Under the pieces are notes generated by a model. That model saw only the letters and a program-made list of their open reading frames with translations, did not search any database and had not been told where the DNA came from. This document shows positions 34,276-48,143 of a DNA stretch of 64,000 nucleotides, in pieces. The position numbers and the translations under genes are program-made. Origin of the DNA: Tenrec ecaudatus (Eukaryota > Chordata > Mammalia > Afrosoricida > Tenrecidae); NCBI RefSeq assembly GCF_050624435.1, contig NC_134535.1:126219731-126283730 (forward strand), given 5' to 3'. Position 1 is the first letter of the stretch; each line of letters opens with the position of its first letter.

Positions 34276-34416
34276 TTAGTAGCGGTGCGGGGGGGTCTCG
34301 ATGATGCGCCTCTCGTCGCTGCTGGGGGAGTCGGCTGCCTCGGAGTCACTGCTGTCCTCTTCCTCCCGCTGCCCAGCGGCAGCCCCGGTCACACAGACCT
34401 GCCGGCTCTGGTAGGA
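34276..34416 (-). CDS. CLSTN3: CLSTN3 exon 18, C-terminal coding part and stop
   Basis: Residues about 908-953, SYQSRQVCVTG to ETPPHRY, then TAA. It is an acidic serine-rich tail (EEEDSSDSEAADSPSSDE). The acceptor is CTCTAG. It is also predicted as the last exon of CLSTN3B. Confidence 0.97.
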   Translation of the reverse strand, partial: SYQSRQVCVTGAAAGQREEEDSSDSEAADSPSSDERRIIETPPHRY

Positions 34417-36121
34417 CTAGAGAGGGCAGAGCCCAGGAGCAGGGGTGGATGGCAGGCACGCACCTCAGGCCCTCCTCTTCACCCCATTCTCCCTGCCCCA
34501 CAGCCTCCCTCCCACCCCTTGCAGCCTAGGGGTGGGGCTGGGGTAGGGGGTGGGAGCCAGGCCTGGACCTGGGTCCTTGTTTGAGGCTTTGCCGTGACCG
34601 GTCCAGCCAGCAGAGTAGGACACCCCCCCCCCCGCCCACCCCAACGGGCGTCCTGCCCCCTCCCCAGGGCCACTCACCTCCATAGGATTCACGATAATCG
34701 TGAGGGCTGAGTCGTCCCAGAAGAGGTCAGGGTCCTTGGGGTCACTGGAGGCCCCCGGGGTGAGCCCGGCCCCCGAGACGCGGCGGTGAAGGGAGTGGAT
34801 GCGCACGAGGCCCAGGACGACCATGAGCACCAGGAAGCCCACACACACCACGATGATGAGGGTGGCGGCACTCGGGACCACTGGGGGGGGGAGAGCGTGG
34901 GTGAGGGGATGACGGGGGGCCAGGCCCCCCGTAAGGGGCTGCACACAGCAGTGGCGGGGGCTGGGTGGAGGAGGGAGACCAAGAGTGAGAGGGGACAGGA
35001 TCCAGGCTAGCTGGAAGAGGGGAGCATCCCACAGAGCTGGAAGAGAAATGGAGCCCCCTGGGAAGGGCAGAGAGGTGGGGGTGAAGGTGGAGGTGGGGTG
35101 AGGGTGGAGGGGCAAGACAGACGGAGGAGGAAGGTCCCCTGGCCTGCGCTGTTCTAAGCAGCACTGTTCTCCGCCAAGAGGCCAAGGACGGGAATCTGCC
35201 AATGTCATTCTGCTTGTGCCATCCCCAGGGCCCACTGAGCCTAGGAAAGAGGTGCCCCAGTGCCCAGTGGGGGGAGAGGCAGCCACAGGACCCTGGCTGG
35301 TGCAGGAGTGGAGACACAGGCCAGGTGCCCAGGAAGCGGGGAGGCAGGTCTAAAGTCCTCCAGGGGGCCAGGGGCAGCCGTTACCCACCTGCCCTGAGCA
35401 AGCTCCTGCTTGCTGGCAACTCCCTCCTCCTGGTGGGCTCCCGGCTACCGGACATAGGGAGCTTCTGCTCCACCCTAGCCTGTCTCCGAGGTGTGGCCAT
35501 GTCCACCCTAGGCCTCTCTTGCCTGTGATCCCGCAGCCTCATTCTAACACCCAGGTTCAAGGGGGCATAGACCCGGAAGGGCAGAGAGACCTGGAAGGGC
35601 GCGTGCACCCTCACCCTCACCTTGGAGCTGATGGCGGCAAAGCAGAAGTGCATGCACAGGGACACACCCAGGAGGAACATGTGGATGCACAGCTGGGCAG
35701 CGGACCACACAGGCCGCACCCCAGACAGGATCCTGCAGGCCTGCACCGTGGCCCGCACCAGCCACCTGGCAGCCCGCTCACACAGCGGGATCAGAGCACT
35801 GCTCCACAGGAGGGAGTCCAGCAGGGCCCTAGAGAGCCACACATGCAGCATCACCCAGCTCCCTACCGCCTGAGCGGTCAAGGCGATGCCCTGGAGGATG
35901 ACGTGAGCGCACCAGACGTGGACCGCGAGGGCCGCAGAGTGAGTAGTCCGTCGCACGACCCTGCCTGCCCCCTGCGCACACAGCCATGGCAGCCGGAACA
36001 TCACAGAGAGGCAGGACAGGAGTGCCGACAGCCACAGGGACAGCAGGTGGAGGAAGAGGCCGCACACACTCGCTCCCAGGACCACGGCCCTTAAAGGCAG
36101 CTGGATCACTATTCCCCACAT
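34276..36121 (-). CDS. CLSTN3B: Calsyntenin-3 beta (CLSTN3B), alternative product of the 3' part of the CLSTN3 locus
   Basis: Predicted segments are 36,121-35,389 (unique exon), 34,880-34,678 and 34,416-34,276 (CLSTN3 exons 17-18), 358 residues in all. The unique 244 residues begin MWGIVIQLPLRAVVLGASV. They hold hydrophobic stretches at about 12-42, 62-96, 98-113 and 138-164, then an arginine-rich segment (18 Arg in residues 165-244). The donor GCAG/GTGGGT leaves one base, G, and the exon 17 acceptor supplies the other two, so the CLSTN3 transmembrane helix and tail follow in frame. Known biology: CLSTN3B is a mammal-specific fat-cell protein of the ER and lipid droplets that keeps droplets small and multilocular. 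The assignment rests on position, architecture and splice phase. The start is uncertain: the frame stays open to an upstream ATG at 36,271, and neither ATG has a strong context. Upstream noncoding exons were not found. Confidence 0.82.
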
Positions 36122-39100
36122 ACATGAAAGCACCTGTCCCCCTGTGTGTGTACACGGGGGCTCACCTGACCCCAGAAGCTCCGTGAGGCCGAGACCCTGG
36201 GCAGTCCTGCCACGGGGGAACTGTCGCACACACCTGTGCCAACCCCGGCCACACACACAGACCAGGGTCATACACCCCTAGAGACATACACACATTCTAC
36301 ACCCCCAGTCCCAAGTTCACCCAGCACTTCCGCCACTCAGGAGACAGAACACAGAGAAGCCCCTAGCATGGAAGCCCCCACTCCCGTTGTGCACCTCTTC
36401 TCTAGGCAGCCAGCACCCTCACACAGCCACACGCTCCACAGACCAGCCAGGTATGGAGACAATGCCCTGCCTGACCGAGTGTGCCAGTCAGAGGCCTCCC
36501 TGAGGGCGCCCTGGCAGCACTCCACCAAGTTGGTGCTTCGTCTTGACTCGACCCATGGCCCACTTGGGGCCATTCTCCAGTTTGAACTGGCTCGTTAGGG
36601 CAGGGCAGGGCAGAGATGGGCCTGCCTGTAAAGGCATTTCTCAATGGAGTGGGCGGGAGGGAAGAATGAGACAAAGTAGCACTTTCTGTTCATTTGCAGA
36701 AAAACAGTGCCTCCCAGGTCTCCCATGTCAATGGAGGAGACCCAAGGACGAGTGACAGCGCCGGCAGATAAACCCTGTGACCAAGCCCAGGCGCTGGAAG
36801 GAATGCGAGACCCCTCTTCCGAGTGCAGGCCACATGACACCAAGTCCACGTGTCCGTCTTGGGCCTCAGTCCAGTGCATCGGGTCCCTCTGTACTCTTGG
36901 CCTGGTAAAGGAGGTGACCGGCTGACTACCAGGAATAAGAAATGATCACAAGGAAGACAAAATACAGACCCTATCTGCAGGTAAACAGCAACTATTATTA
37001 AATGAGCCGAGAGGCTAGGGAGCTGCAGTTGGTCTCATTTTGGGCCCTGGCCCATCAGCAAAGGAAGGCCCTGAAGGCTTTCCTCCAGCAGGTGTCGCTG
37101 GACCTGAGCCATGTTGGTTGACTGCAGTTTACTGAGGAAGAAGGCAGTTCTTCCTCAGTCGTATTTTGTGTACCTTCCGATTGGCTCCAGACAGATATCC
37201 CACCACTCGTCTGTCAGATTTTTGTACTGAAGTGGCTTGTGTACTGCTGTGACACTGGAAGCTATGTCGCTGGGACGGGAAACCCCAGCAGGGTCACCCA
37301 AAGTCGACAGGCGTCAGCAGAGCTCCCAGACTAAGAACAGACTACGAAGAAGGAATAGGCTGCTCACTTCGGAATTAATCACTGAAAGCCGTATGGATAA
37401 CACCGAAGCATCGTCAGTTACTGGAAAACTAAAACCTAGCAGCAGAACGTGGTCAGAGATAACACTGGAAGGTGAGACCCTCGGGTGGCAAGGTACTCAA
37501 AATGTGACTGCGGAAGAGCTGCCTTCTCAAAGCAGAGTCAGCCATAAAGACCGGCGAGAAGTTTTCAGGACCTTCACTGACCGCTGGGCACAGCCCGAAT
37601 GAAAAGCAATAGCGCCGAGCATCAACTGGAACTTGGAATGCACAAAATATGAATCTAGGAAAATTGGAAGTCATCAAAAATGAAATGGAATACATAAAAA
37701 TTGATATCCTAGGCATCCATGAGCTGAAATGGACCTGTATTGGCCATCTTTAATCAGAAAATTACATGGTTCACCAAGTCTGGGATGACACAATCAAGAG
37801 GACTAGCACTACATTCATCATCAAAAAGGACATTTCGAGAAGGGTATTTGAAACGCAATGCTGTCGGGGATAGGATGATGGCTGTCCTCATACAAGGAAA
37901 TACAAGCAATCCAACTGTTACTCAAATTGAGGCACCAACCACGGAGACTAGCAATGCAGAAAATGAAGTACTCTACCCATGTCTTCCATCTGCAAATGAC
38001 CAAGCATGCGATCAAGATGGCGCTGATAATTATTGGTGATTGGAAGACAAAGGTTAGGAACAAAGAGAAAAGAATGGTCGTTGGAAAATACGGCCTTGGG
38101 GATAGAAATGAAGATCGAGATTGCGTGATAGAATTTTGCGAGATCAACACCTTCTTTTTCCCCACTTTTTTTTAATTCCAAAAACACAGATTGTGATAAT
38201 ACACATGGACTTCTCCAGATGGAATACACGGAAATCAAATGGACTACATCTGTTGGACAAGGCAATGGAGAAGAAGCTCAATATCAGCAGCCATAATTAT
38301 TCCAGGGGCCAACTGTAGAAATGACCATCAGTTGCCCGTAGGGAAGTTGAAGTTGAAGAAAAGGGAAACGAGACCACAAAATATAACCGTGAGCGTACCC
38401 CACCTAATTTCAAGACCATCTCAAGAACAGACTTGATGCCTTCAATGCTAATGACAGAAGAGCTAGGGAGCGATGGGAGGACATCAAGAACATCATTCAA
38501 GAGGAAAGCAAAAGGTCATTTTAATAGACAGGTTTGTCAGATGAGACTCTGAAACTTGCCCTTAATCATAAAGTAGCTGAGGGATAGGGGCAAAAGACGA
38601 AGTCAAAGAGCTAAACAGAAAATTTCAAAGGGCCACCCAAGAAGACAAAATAGTAAAATAAAATGTGCCAAGTCCCAAAATTAGAAAAACAAAAGAGCAA
38701 AACACGCTCCTCATGCCTTAAATTGAAGGAACTAATGAAAAAGTTCGCGTCTCCAATCACAATATTGAAAGACTGAATGGGCAAAATAGTGAATGATGCT
38801 GCCACTTGGAGAAGGACATCCTGCTTGGTCAAGTAGAAGAGCCAGGAAAAAGTGGAAGGCCCTCCAGGAGACAGACGGACACACTGGCTGCAACCATGGG
38901 ATCAACCATGGGGATGGCGCAGGACCGGGCAAAGTTTTGTTCCACGACACCTCACATCAACAGACAGACAGATATGAAGAGATTAAGAAGTCAGAAGAGC
39001 CTTTCTTGCTGCATTGGCTCCAAGCAGTGAATTCTGGTTTGAAATGGCCTGGGGGGGACTGTATGATCTGGTTATAAGGACACTGTTGAAAGCTCTGTTC

Positions 39101-42100
39101 ATACACCCAAAAAGGGGCCAGAGGTCCCTGGAAGAGACTTCTTTCAGTCGTGGTTCCTCCACGTCTCTTGACATAGGCTTGATCCTGTCATACAGCTTTC
39201 ATGACTGCTCCTGCTTCCTCTTGTTCTAGCCACAAGGAAGCTTCGGGTAAAGCCCTGGGCCCATTGTAGCAACTGCCAGGCCTCCGGCCTCTGTCTTTCA
39301 TGGACAGGTAACCCCCGATGGACGACTGGGCTCCATTCAACTAACGCCTTCAAAAGTTAGTTCTGATTTAAGACAACCAACGCTTCGTTCTTTCTTTATT
39401 TTTTCCAGTTTTCATCACTGGTGCCTTTTACTGGCTCCCATCTCCAGACATTCTGATTTAATTGGTCTAAGGCAGGGGTCCTCAAACTTTTTTAACAGGG
39501 GGCCCGTTCATTGTCCCTCAGACCCGTTGGAGGGCCGGATTATAATTTTTTTTTAAACTGTGAACAAATTCCTGTGCGCACTGCACATATCTTATTTTGA
39601 AGCAAAAAGACAAAGGGGCCAAAACACTCGGCGGGACCGTTGTGACCGGCGGGCCGTAGTTTGAGGACGCCTGGTCTCAGGTGTAACTTAGGCAGCAAGA
39701 TTTTTTTTTTAAAGGCTCCTCGGGTGATTCTGACATGCATCACAGTTTGGAAGAACTGGATGAAGAAAAAATGGAATGTCTTTTCTCATCTTGCCTCATG
39801 CTTCTCAGAAAAGATATTCGTTAGAATGGGACGCCTCCCACACCCAGCCTGGAGCCTCCAGCCCTGAGGAAATAAAGATTGAAAAACCTCACCAGGCCCA
39901 GTCCGGCCACATCACCATCCCAGATCTCCACTGGGTCGACGTTTGAAGGGGTAAGACCCAGTATCGCACCCAGAGGAGGTTGAATGAGAGGATTCTGAAG
40001 GAAAGACCTGGAGAAAGAGTTAGGGAGCGACTAAAGAAAAAGAAATAAATTACCCTCAGAGGCTGGTTAGATTTAGTTCGCTCACACGTCTCTGTCCACG
40101 GATGATTGTGTGAAGCTTCTTCCAGCTTTTACAACTGACTGTGCCTGACACTCTCTCCTCGCCCGTACTTCCATGTGCTTGGCCGTCATGAATCACAGGG
40201 CTTAAAATGAAAAGGGTCTCGGGGCTTGTCCTCAGAGAGAGTGGAAAAGAAGGGAGCCCGCCCCAGAGACAAGGAAGCACAAGCAACAGTGCACGTGGCG
40301 GCCACTGCACCGGAGAGGAAACCAGACTGAGTCCCTGGAGCTACGAGGACGAAGCCTGAGTCAGAGAAGTCCTGGAAAGCTCCCCAGGAGCTCAGTACAA
40401 CTGTAAATCATGAGACAGACGAATTTTAAAAATGCTAAAGTGGAGAATCATAGTCAGGAAAAGGAGCTTAGTCGTGCAGTGGACAAGCGCTCAGCTGCTG
40501 ACGGAAAGGCTGGCAATTCAAACCCACCAGCCGCTCCCTAGGAGAGAGCTCTGAGTCGGTCTCCATAAAGATTACAGAACCTTGAGAACCTTGTGAGGCA
40601 GTTCTCCTTTGTCCTTCTGGTCACCATGGGTCAGAACCACTCTGCAGGGCCCAACAACCTCATCACTGCACAGGCGCTGAAATCACGCTGCCTGGGTTGA
40701 ATCCTGGCTTGCGCTAGGGTCTCGGTCTCTGTCTGTCCTTGCCTTCAAAAGAAGATAGTCTAGTTCCAGGTTCACTTGTGGATAAGCTCTAAGCGAGTTA
40801 ATACGTGTGAAAGCCTACAGCCTCTGGGTTTCCGATTCTTATTATGCCATGACACCGACTGCAAGGAGGGCTGGGCTTTCATGGAGAGACGTGGGTGCCC
40901 GTGAACGTCTTCCCATGCAGCCTCTGCTGAAAGTCTTCACAGAACTCTTTTGGGAATGTCCCACACAGCCTATGATGCAGACTTTGGACTTTTTCTCAAA
41001 AGTGACAAGCCTATGTGCCCTTTGAGAGTAGATTTCAGACTTAAAAATATAATGTGCTATGCAGAGCCAACACCAACAAAAGTGAATAATGTCGTTGGGT
41101 AATATTGCACTGGGCCAAAAGCAATGTGTGACTAAAAAAGTAACAAAAATAAAATGCACCTCATGAATGGCTTGGAAGGCAATTTTAAAAAAGAGATTTA
41201 AAAGCAAATATCAAAGCAAAACCAAAAAAAATCTTTAGCTTTTATAGTTTTATCATTTGATTTTAAAATGTTATTGTTTAATTAGTGAAAAAGGACGCTT
41301 ATTTTATCATATAGGTTACAAACTAATGTGCTCCCAATTTTGTAAAAAGAGCAAGGTAGGCATTGAACAAGGTTAGAACCTGTTTTCAATATTACCAGTG
41401 GTTCCCTCTCCAAGAGGAAATGATGACTCTTCTTTATACTTACATTTTCCAGATTGCGTACAATGAAGCAACTCTTTGGTTGGAAATTGAAAAATGCATT
41501 ACTGCTAAAGGGGCCTGGCCAAGAAACAAAATTACCTTAAAGGGGGTCTCTGTATCGGGATTAAAATCTTATATTCTTTGCTTTATAAATATCCTCATGA
41601 ATTGCAGATAGGGCATAATTGCATGTGTAATATACAGACCTTCTACTTGAGGACAGGGGCTGCACCAGTCCCATGATGCTTTATAGTTCTAAAAGCACCT
41701 GAGACAGTGCTAACACATAAAACCAAACCATTTGCTAACTAGTCAACTCTGACTCATGGGACCCTCCGTGTCTCAAAGTCGGACGATGCCCCAGAGTTTT
41801 CAACAGCTGGTTTTTCTGAAGAGCCCCAGCCCCGACATCCCCCTGAATAGACTGGTACCATCAACCCGAGGGTTTGCGTCGAAGTGCTTCATCATTTACA
41901 CCACCTGGAGTCTGCTAGTACACATTAGGTGCTTAGTCGATGCTGAAGTGCTTTGCTACGGAGGGAACGTCCGTCGGTCCAGACTGAGCTGATATTACTG
42001 GAGGACGACAGAGAGGATCAAAAACACCAAGACCACGACTCCACACCGATTCTTCGCAGCCCAGTCCTGACCGATAAGTGAAACTGGAAGTGATCTGAAT

Positions 42101-45100
42101 TTATGAAATGTGTCTGCATCCAAATAATCACTGGGATGGGAACGATTACCGTGGACACCCTACTAGGCACCCTTTCTCCCTCTTAGGGAATGAGGGTAGC
42201 AGTTCAGTGTGTAGCAGCCAAATCTTTTGACCAACAGAGTCAGAAACAATGACGCCCAGCTCCAAAAAGGATGACCAACGATACCACTTTGAATGTGTGT
42301 CACTCTCCATATTCCTGGCAACAATCTCCTACATCAGATTCCTCAAAGGATACACGCCACCTCTCTCAGTCTCCCTCCATTTTTCCCTGTTCCAGTCATT
42401 ATTCCAACACACCCACATTTTACAAATTCAGGTCTGCTCCGAAGTTGCTGCGTCCGCCATGACTGAAGGCCTTTGATCCCCTGACCCGAACCCCATCCTG
42501 ACTTTGAGATTCAAAGTGCCCTGCAATGACACCAAGCTCACATTCTTCATTGGGGCTGGGGGTAGGGGTGGAGTAATGATCCAGAGAGATACATTTGCCT
42601 ACAGCCATCAACCAAGTCAAGTGTCACAGAGGTCAGAGCCCCATGCTCCACCTCTACCTCCCTTCCATGGCCCCAGCAGTCAAGCAGGAGAACACCTGGG
42701 CCCAGCCCTCTCCCCCATCATCCAACCCTCCCCGCTGAGCCCCACCACACCCCACCGTACGTACTAGAGTTTCGATGGGAGCTGGCCAGGCTGTGTCCAG
42801 CCATCTCAGGGGGCGGCTGATGACCACGGTGCAGGAACTGCTGGGAACTGAGCACATGGCTGGGGTGGGCAACCCGATTCATGCTGTGCAAGACGTTGAC
42901 CTTGGAGCAAGAAGTCTCAGTGGGCACATGGGCGTTGACCCAGACCTCACGCCACAGTCCCCCAGCCCAGTCCTACCTCTTACCTACAGCCCCAAACCGT
43001 CTCCTCCTCCACCCACCATGAGCTCTAGGCACCCTCCCTCCCTCCTGCAGGCTCCATACCCACCAACTATGGGTTTCAGTCCATGCCACCCTGCCTCCTT
43101 GCCAGTGGAGGGAAGGAGGCCATGGGTACCTCCACGATGAACTCATTGCTGGAATAACGGCCATTCATTTCCGAGCAGGAAAGCCGGAATTTCCTGGCAT
43201 AAAGTGCAGCTCCATGTCGCAGCCGATAGCGCGCCTGCCTCAGGATCTCCTCGTACACGGTGATACTTTCCACCCCTGGGGAGAGGAACGTTCAGGGCCC
43301 AACACAGTGGAGACAGGCCCGAGGCTCAACCCTCCCTCGATCTCCTCCACACTCACCAGCTCACACCATGCAAAACCTAGGGAAAGGGTGTGGGGGTGGG
43401 GGTGGGGGTGGGAAATAAACCCAAGTCACATAAAATGGGTTAGACCGTCCCTCAACAGGAGTGTGACTCAAACTCTCACTCTCAGAGCAAGGGCAGCTCT
43501 GTGACTGACCCACAGCAGCTCCGTCTCCTGCTCTGCCCTCTCCCCGTGTTCTATGGCTTCTCAGGAGGGATGGGGGAAGGAACAAGGAGATGCTGAAGAA
43601 CAGAAGGGAGGGGCAAGCAGGAAGGACTCTGAGAGATGGGAACACAAAGGAGTTCTCAATCAGGTCCTGGAAGGGAACGGAAAGAGGAGAGACACCTTCT
43701 GGACGAGTCTCTGGAGACTCCTAGTCTGTCTGCCTTTGCCTCACTTACCATGAAGCTACAGTGTGTCCATGAGGTTTGTGAAATGGAAGACAAGCCGTTT
43801 GGCTCATGCTAAACCACGGCAGGACTAGAATATTAGTTAGGGATGTCTGAGCCACAAGAGGAGAGTGAGAAGAGAGATCTGGGGGAAGCCATGAGTAGAG
43901 GTGAATCAGAACAGAAAGGAGTTGGGTGTGGTGAGAAATATTTTCAGTCCACCCCTTAGACACCACCTAGAAGACAAAGGGTCTTCTTCCCAGACCGGGC
44001 ACAGGGTCCCGCAGACCCCTCTGGGTTTCTCACACCCTTGATCAGAGAACGGGGTACCAAAAGGCGAGGCCAGGCGTTCGGCCTCCACTGACCTGCAATG
44101 GTGAGGTAGGCAGACGTGTTGGTGAGCTCCAGGCCGTGCTGCTGGAAGGAGGTCATGTCCAAGAGCAGGCTCTCCCGCTCGGGGTCCAGGTCATCCCCCA
44201 CCAGAGAAATCTCACAGCCATCCAGGTTGTGCACAATCTCATCTGACATGCGTGTGTCTGTCACTGGGCAAGAGAAGGTGGGGGCCTGGGTCAGAGCTGA
44301 AGGGTTCGTTGAGGTTCTGAGCCAGCCAGGTGTTTGGGACCATTCTTGTTCCCCTTCCGGGGCCATTTCAAACGATGACTTACAAGTCGGCGGCATCATT
44401 TAAGAAGCGCAAGACCCAACCATTTTCTAACACCTATGTACCTCCCACTGGAGCTACTTCCTATTGACAAGTGGTTCCCATCAAGCCAATGCAGGAGGAA
44501 GCGACTGTCGTTTCCAGTGCCAGACTCCCCCACCCTCCAGTTCCTCTCCATGGAGTCATGCTTACCAGTGCCCTGCCAACTCTCATCCTTCTTGGCCTCC
44601 ACCTGGTGGGAAATGGAGCAAGTAACTTGAAGATCAGGAAACAGAGGAACCCCCTCCGGTCCCTCAAAGTCCATGGCTGGACGGGCAAAATGGGCTGTGC
44701 CACTCAGCAGGATTTGTGGGGCATCAGGCTGAAGAACCACCACATAGCCCTCCACTTCAGGGATGGAGACACAGGATTCCTCGCTGAAGCACCTATGGGC
44801 GGACAGGGAAGAGAGGCAACTTGTGACCACAAAGCCCCCTCTCTTACAATCCATATCTAGCTCACCCTTCTGGGCCTCAACCTCTACAACGGAGCACCCC
44901 ATCTCAGAGAGGAAAGGCGGGTAGCGTCTCTTCCCCCTCACCCCATAGGACTATGCTGGAGGGGAGAGGCGCCCTTTGTGGTTGGTGCCACTGCAGAGAC
45001 AGAAGTTCAGGTACCCCTGACCTGACCAGTACAGGTAACCATGGGATCATGCCTCCAATGGCCTGCCCCAGGATCGCAGAGCATCTAGCAAACCTTATTA

Positions 45101-48100
45101 TTGATGAAAAATAATAAAACCTGAACTTACAAAAAACATACAAACACATACAATTCTTTTCCCAGGAGGTTCAAAACAAGACGTGCTTTCAGTACAGAGT
45201 CTAGTAGAAACGGTGCCACAAAATAGCCAACAGCCAAAGTAAAGCGGGGGCGATCGAAGGAAGCCTTCGGGTGATGCCTTCCAGGCTCTTGGACGTCAGG
45301 GAAACTCACCCTGGGAGGTGAGCGAATCTATCTTGCATTGGGTGGCACCTCCCAGGAAGCCTCACTGACCTTGGCACCAGAGACACGGGCCTATCCCTCC
45401 AGGATATCCCCAAGCCAAGCCAACCAACCAGACGGCTGCCCGGGAAGTGCCAACCTTTCAGTTTGTAGCTAAGCCTTAACCGTGGGCATCAACCAGGGTC
45501 TCCGTGGTAAAGTGCTTGTTTGTATTCAGTGGAAAAAAGGAAGCCTGTCTTTCTTATCAGGTAAGGATGAGGGTGGAATGTTGGATTTATCATGACTGCC
45601 CCAGCCTCAAGAAACCATGAGCGCACGGTGGTCAGGACACTGGGCTGCTAACCAAAAGGTCAGCCGTCCCAACCCACCAGCTGCTCCATGGGAGGAGGGA
45701 GTGGCAGTCTGCTTCTGTAAAAATGTGCAGTCTAGGAACCTTATGGGGCAGTTCGACTCTGTCCTCCAGGGTTACTATGGGGTGGAATCGACTCCGCAGC
45801 AGTGGGCAATGCAAACCCTCGCCGCAAGATGAAGGGTGAACCGAAACCGGAAGGCAACGATAAACAAAGTTAGGAAGCTACTGCCAGATGATCCGAAACG
45901 AGAACTTGGGCAGGGAAAATCTAGCGGGACCGCCAGGCACCATGCAGGAGTCTGACAGAAGTCTGACCGTTCGATCCATGTCACCTCAAAATCAAAACTG
46001 CAAGCTCACTGTCATCGAGTCAATGCCAACTCGCAGAGACCCTATACGACAGGGTAGAATTCCCCTGTGGGTTCTGAGATTGAAACACTTTACAGGAGTA
46101 GAAAGCCCCATCGTTCTCATGCACACTGGCCGATGGTCTCAAACCGCTGACCTTGCTGACCATACCCCAAAGGGTTCCACAGAAAGGCAGGATCTGGGCG
46201 ACCTGGCCATAAGCGATAAAGAGAGGGAAAACTCAAAGGTGACTCAGAGGCTTCAAGCTTGGGTGACAGCAAGGACAGAGACGTCATTGCAGAAAGAGAG
46301 AAACCAAGAGGCATGTCTGTTCTTGGCATTGAACTTGATTTAACTGATTTGTTTGAGAAGCTGGCTGAACTAGATACAGATTGCAGCATGTGTCTTCAGT
46401 TGACCTCTGGGAGAAACTAAAGCAGAGTAACAAAATAGAAACCCCAGAGTAACACTTCTCTGGTGGCTAGTGGATTTGTACTGCCAACCTTGCGGCACAA
46501 TGTGTAACCGCCAGGGCTTCCGGAAGCTGTGTAAGGTAGGATCCTGAGGCCGGAAGGCAGAAATCCTCACCCCTCACGGGCATAATCCACCCACTAGGTG
46601 GCAGTGTCTCCTTACAACGGCTCCATAAATGGTTCTAAGGGATGAAAATGCCTTCGCGGAACAGCCAACACGGATGGAATGTTAACTAGGCCTTCGCGAA
46701 GCATGCAATCAGACCACTTAGTTCTTATAACAATCCCACGAGTTAGATTCTATTGGTATCCCTGCTTTATAAATGAGAAAACTGACGCCCAGAGAGATTA
46801 ATTTGCCCACTGCCAAAAAGCTAGAAATAGGTCTTGCGTCCTTAATTAGTATGCCCTTGCGGCCTCTCAATTAATTTGTATTTTTAAAGCATCTGCTAAA
46901 TACTTAAAGCCTGAAATAGGCTAGCGTTTTTCTTTTAGGGAATTGAAAATTATTCACTGAAGATCTGGAGTCAGAAGATTATGAGGGCAACCAGAGAGCG
47001 GGAAGAGGGCAGCGAGGAACGAGTGTTGAAGGAACACTGGGCTTCTGCTCAGGGTGAGGAAGCAATTGGAAACCAGTCATGGTGATCGCCGCACAGCCCG
47101 GTGCGTATAATCAATGTCACCAAGCTGCACATGTAAAAATGGCTGAAGGACATATTTATATCTCATTTTTACAAAACCCAGGAGACGGCTAGCTTTTTCT
47201 GCGAAGGACGAGACAGTAAAGAGTAATGACTTTGGCAAGTGATCCGGTCTCTGTCCCAACTGCTCAGTTCTGCCATGGTATCACCAAAAGTAGCCAGAGG
47301 TGATATGCAAATGAAATGGCCCCAGCTCGGTTCCAATAAAACTTTATTGACCAAAATAGGTCGCAGGCCCCAGATTTCATCATTGTGTTTGACTTTGCAA
47401 GAACTAGATTAAGCAAGATTCAAATCGGTAAAAGAACTAGAGCTCACTAATTACCAAGGGCATGGAGGACATTAATGGAGTCAGAATGTATTCCAGACTC
47501 CCAATTCCCAATCCAATACCCTTTCTGTCCACGTTACATATCAGCATAACCCCAAAGCCCACTGCCATAGTCGACTCCAACTCACAGCGACCCCATCTCT
47601 ATAGGGTTCCTGAGGCTGTCGATCTTTACGGGAGCAGAGTCATGCCTTTCTCCTGTGGAGTGACTGGTGGGTTTGAACCAACAACCTGGTGGTTAGCAGT
47701 CCAACACGTACCCAAAAGTGTCACCAGGGTATTTCACATTACGGCATTAAAAAGATAACAAAATCAAATTAAAACTCTGACTCATCGTGTGACCGCACAG
47801 AAGAGAGTACAACTCCCCCGTCAAGTTTCAGAGGCTGTAACTCTTCGCCAGAGCAGAAAGCCGTGTGTCTTCCTCCAGCCGAGCGGCTGAGCAGTGCCAA
47901 CAGCTCCTCTGTGGTCAGCAGCCCAACAAGTAACCCTCCGCCCGTGCCCCCAGAGCCGCTTAGGTCCCCGCACAGAGGAGATGAAAACCCAAGGTGTGAC
48001 TAAGTGGAAAGGGAAATGAATTCACTGTGAGGCACTGATGTCATTCGAGGTCATCTACCAACATTGCTGGTCAATTGTCTTCTCTCAGAGCCCAGGCCCC

Positions 48101-48104
48101 CTCG

Positions 48105-48143
<39 letters not shown>

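Noticed and set aside
35519-36094. Long open frame on the + strand (191 codons) across the CLSTN3B exon
   Set aside because: It is the antisense of a GC-rich real exon; the product has no recognisable fold and no start or splice context.
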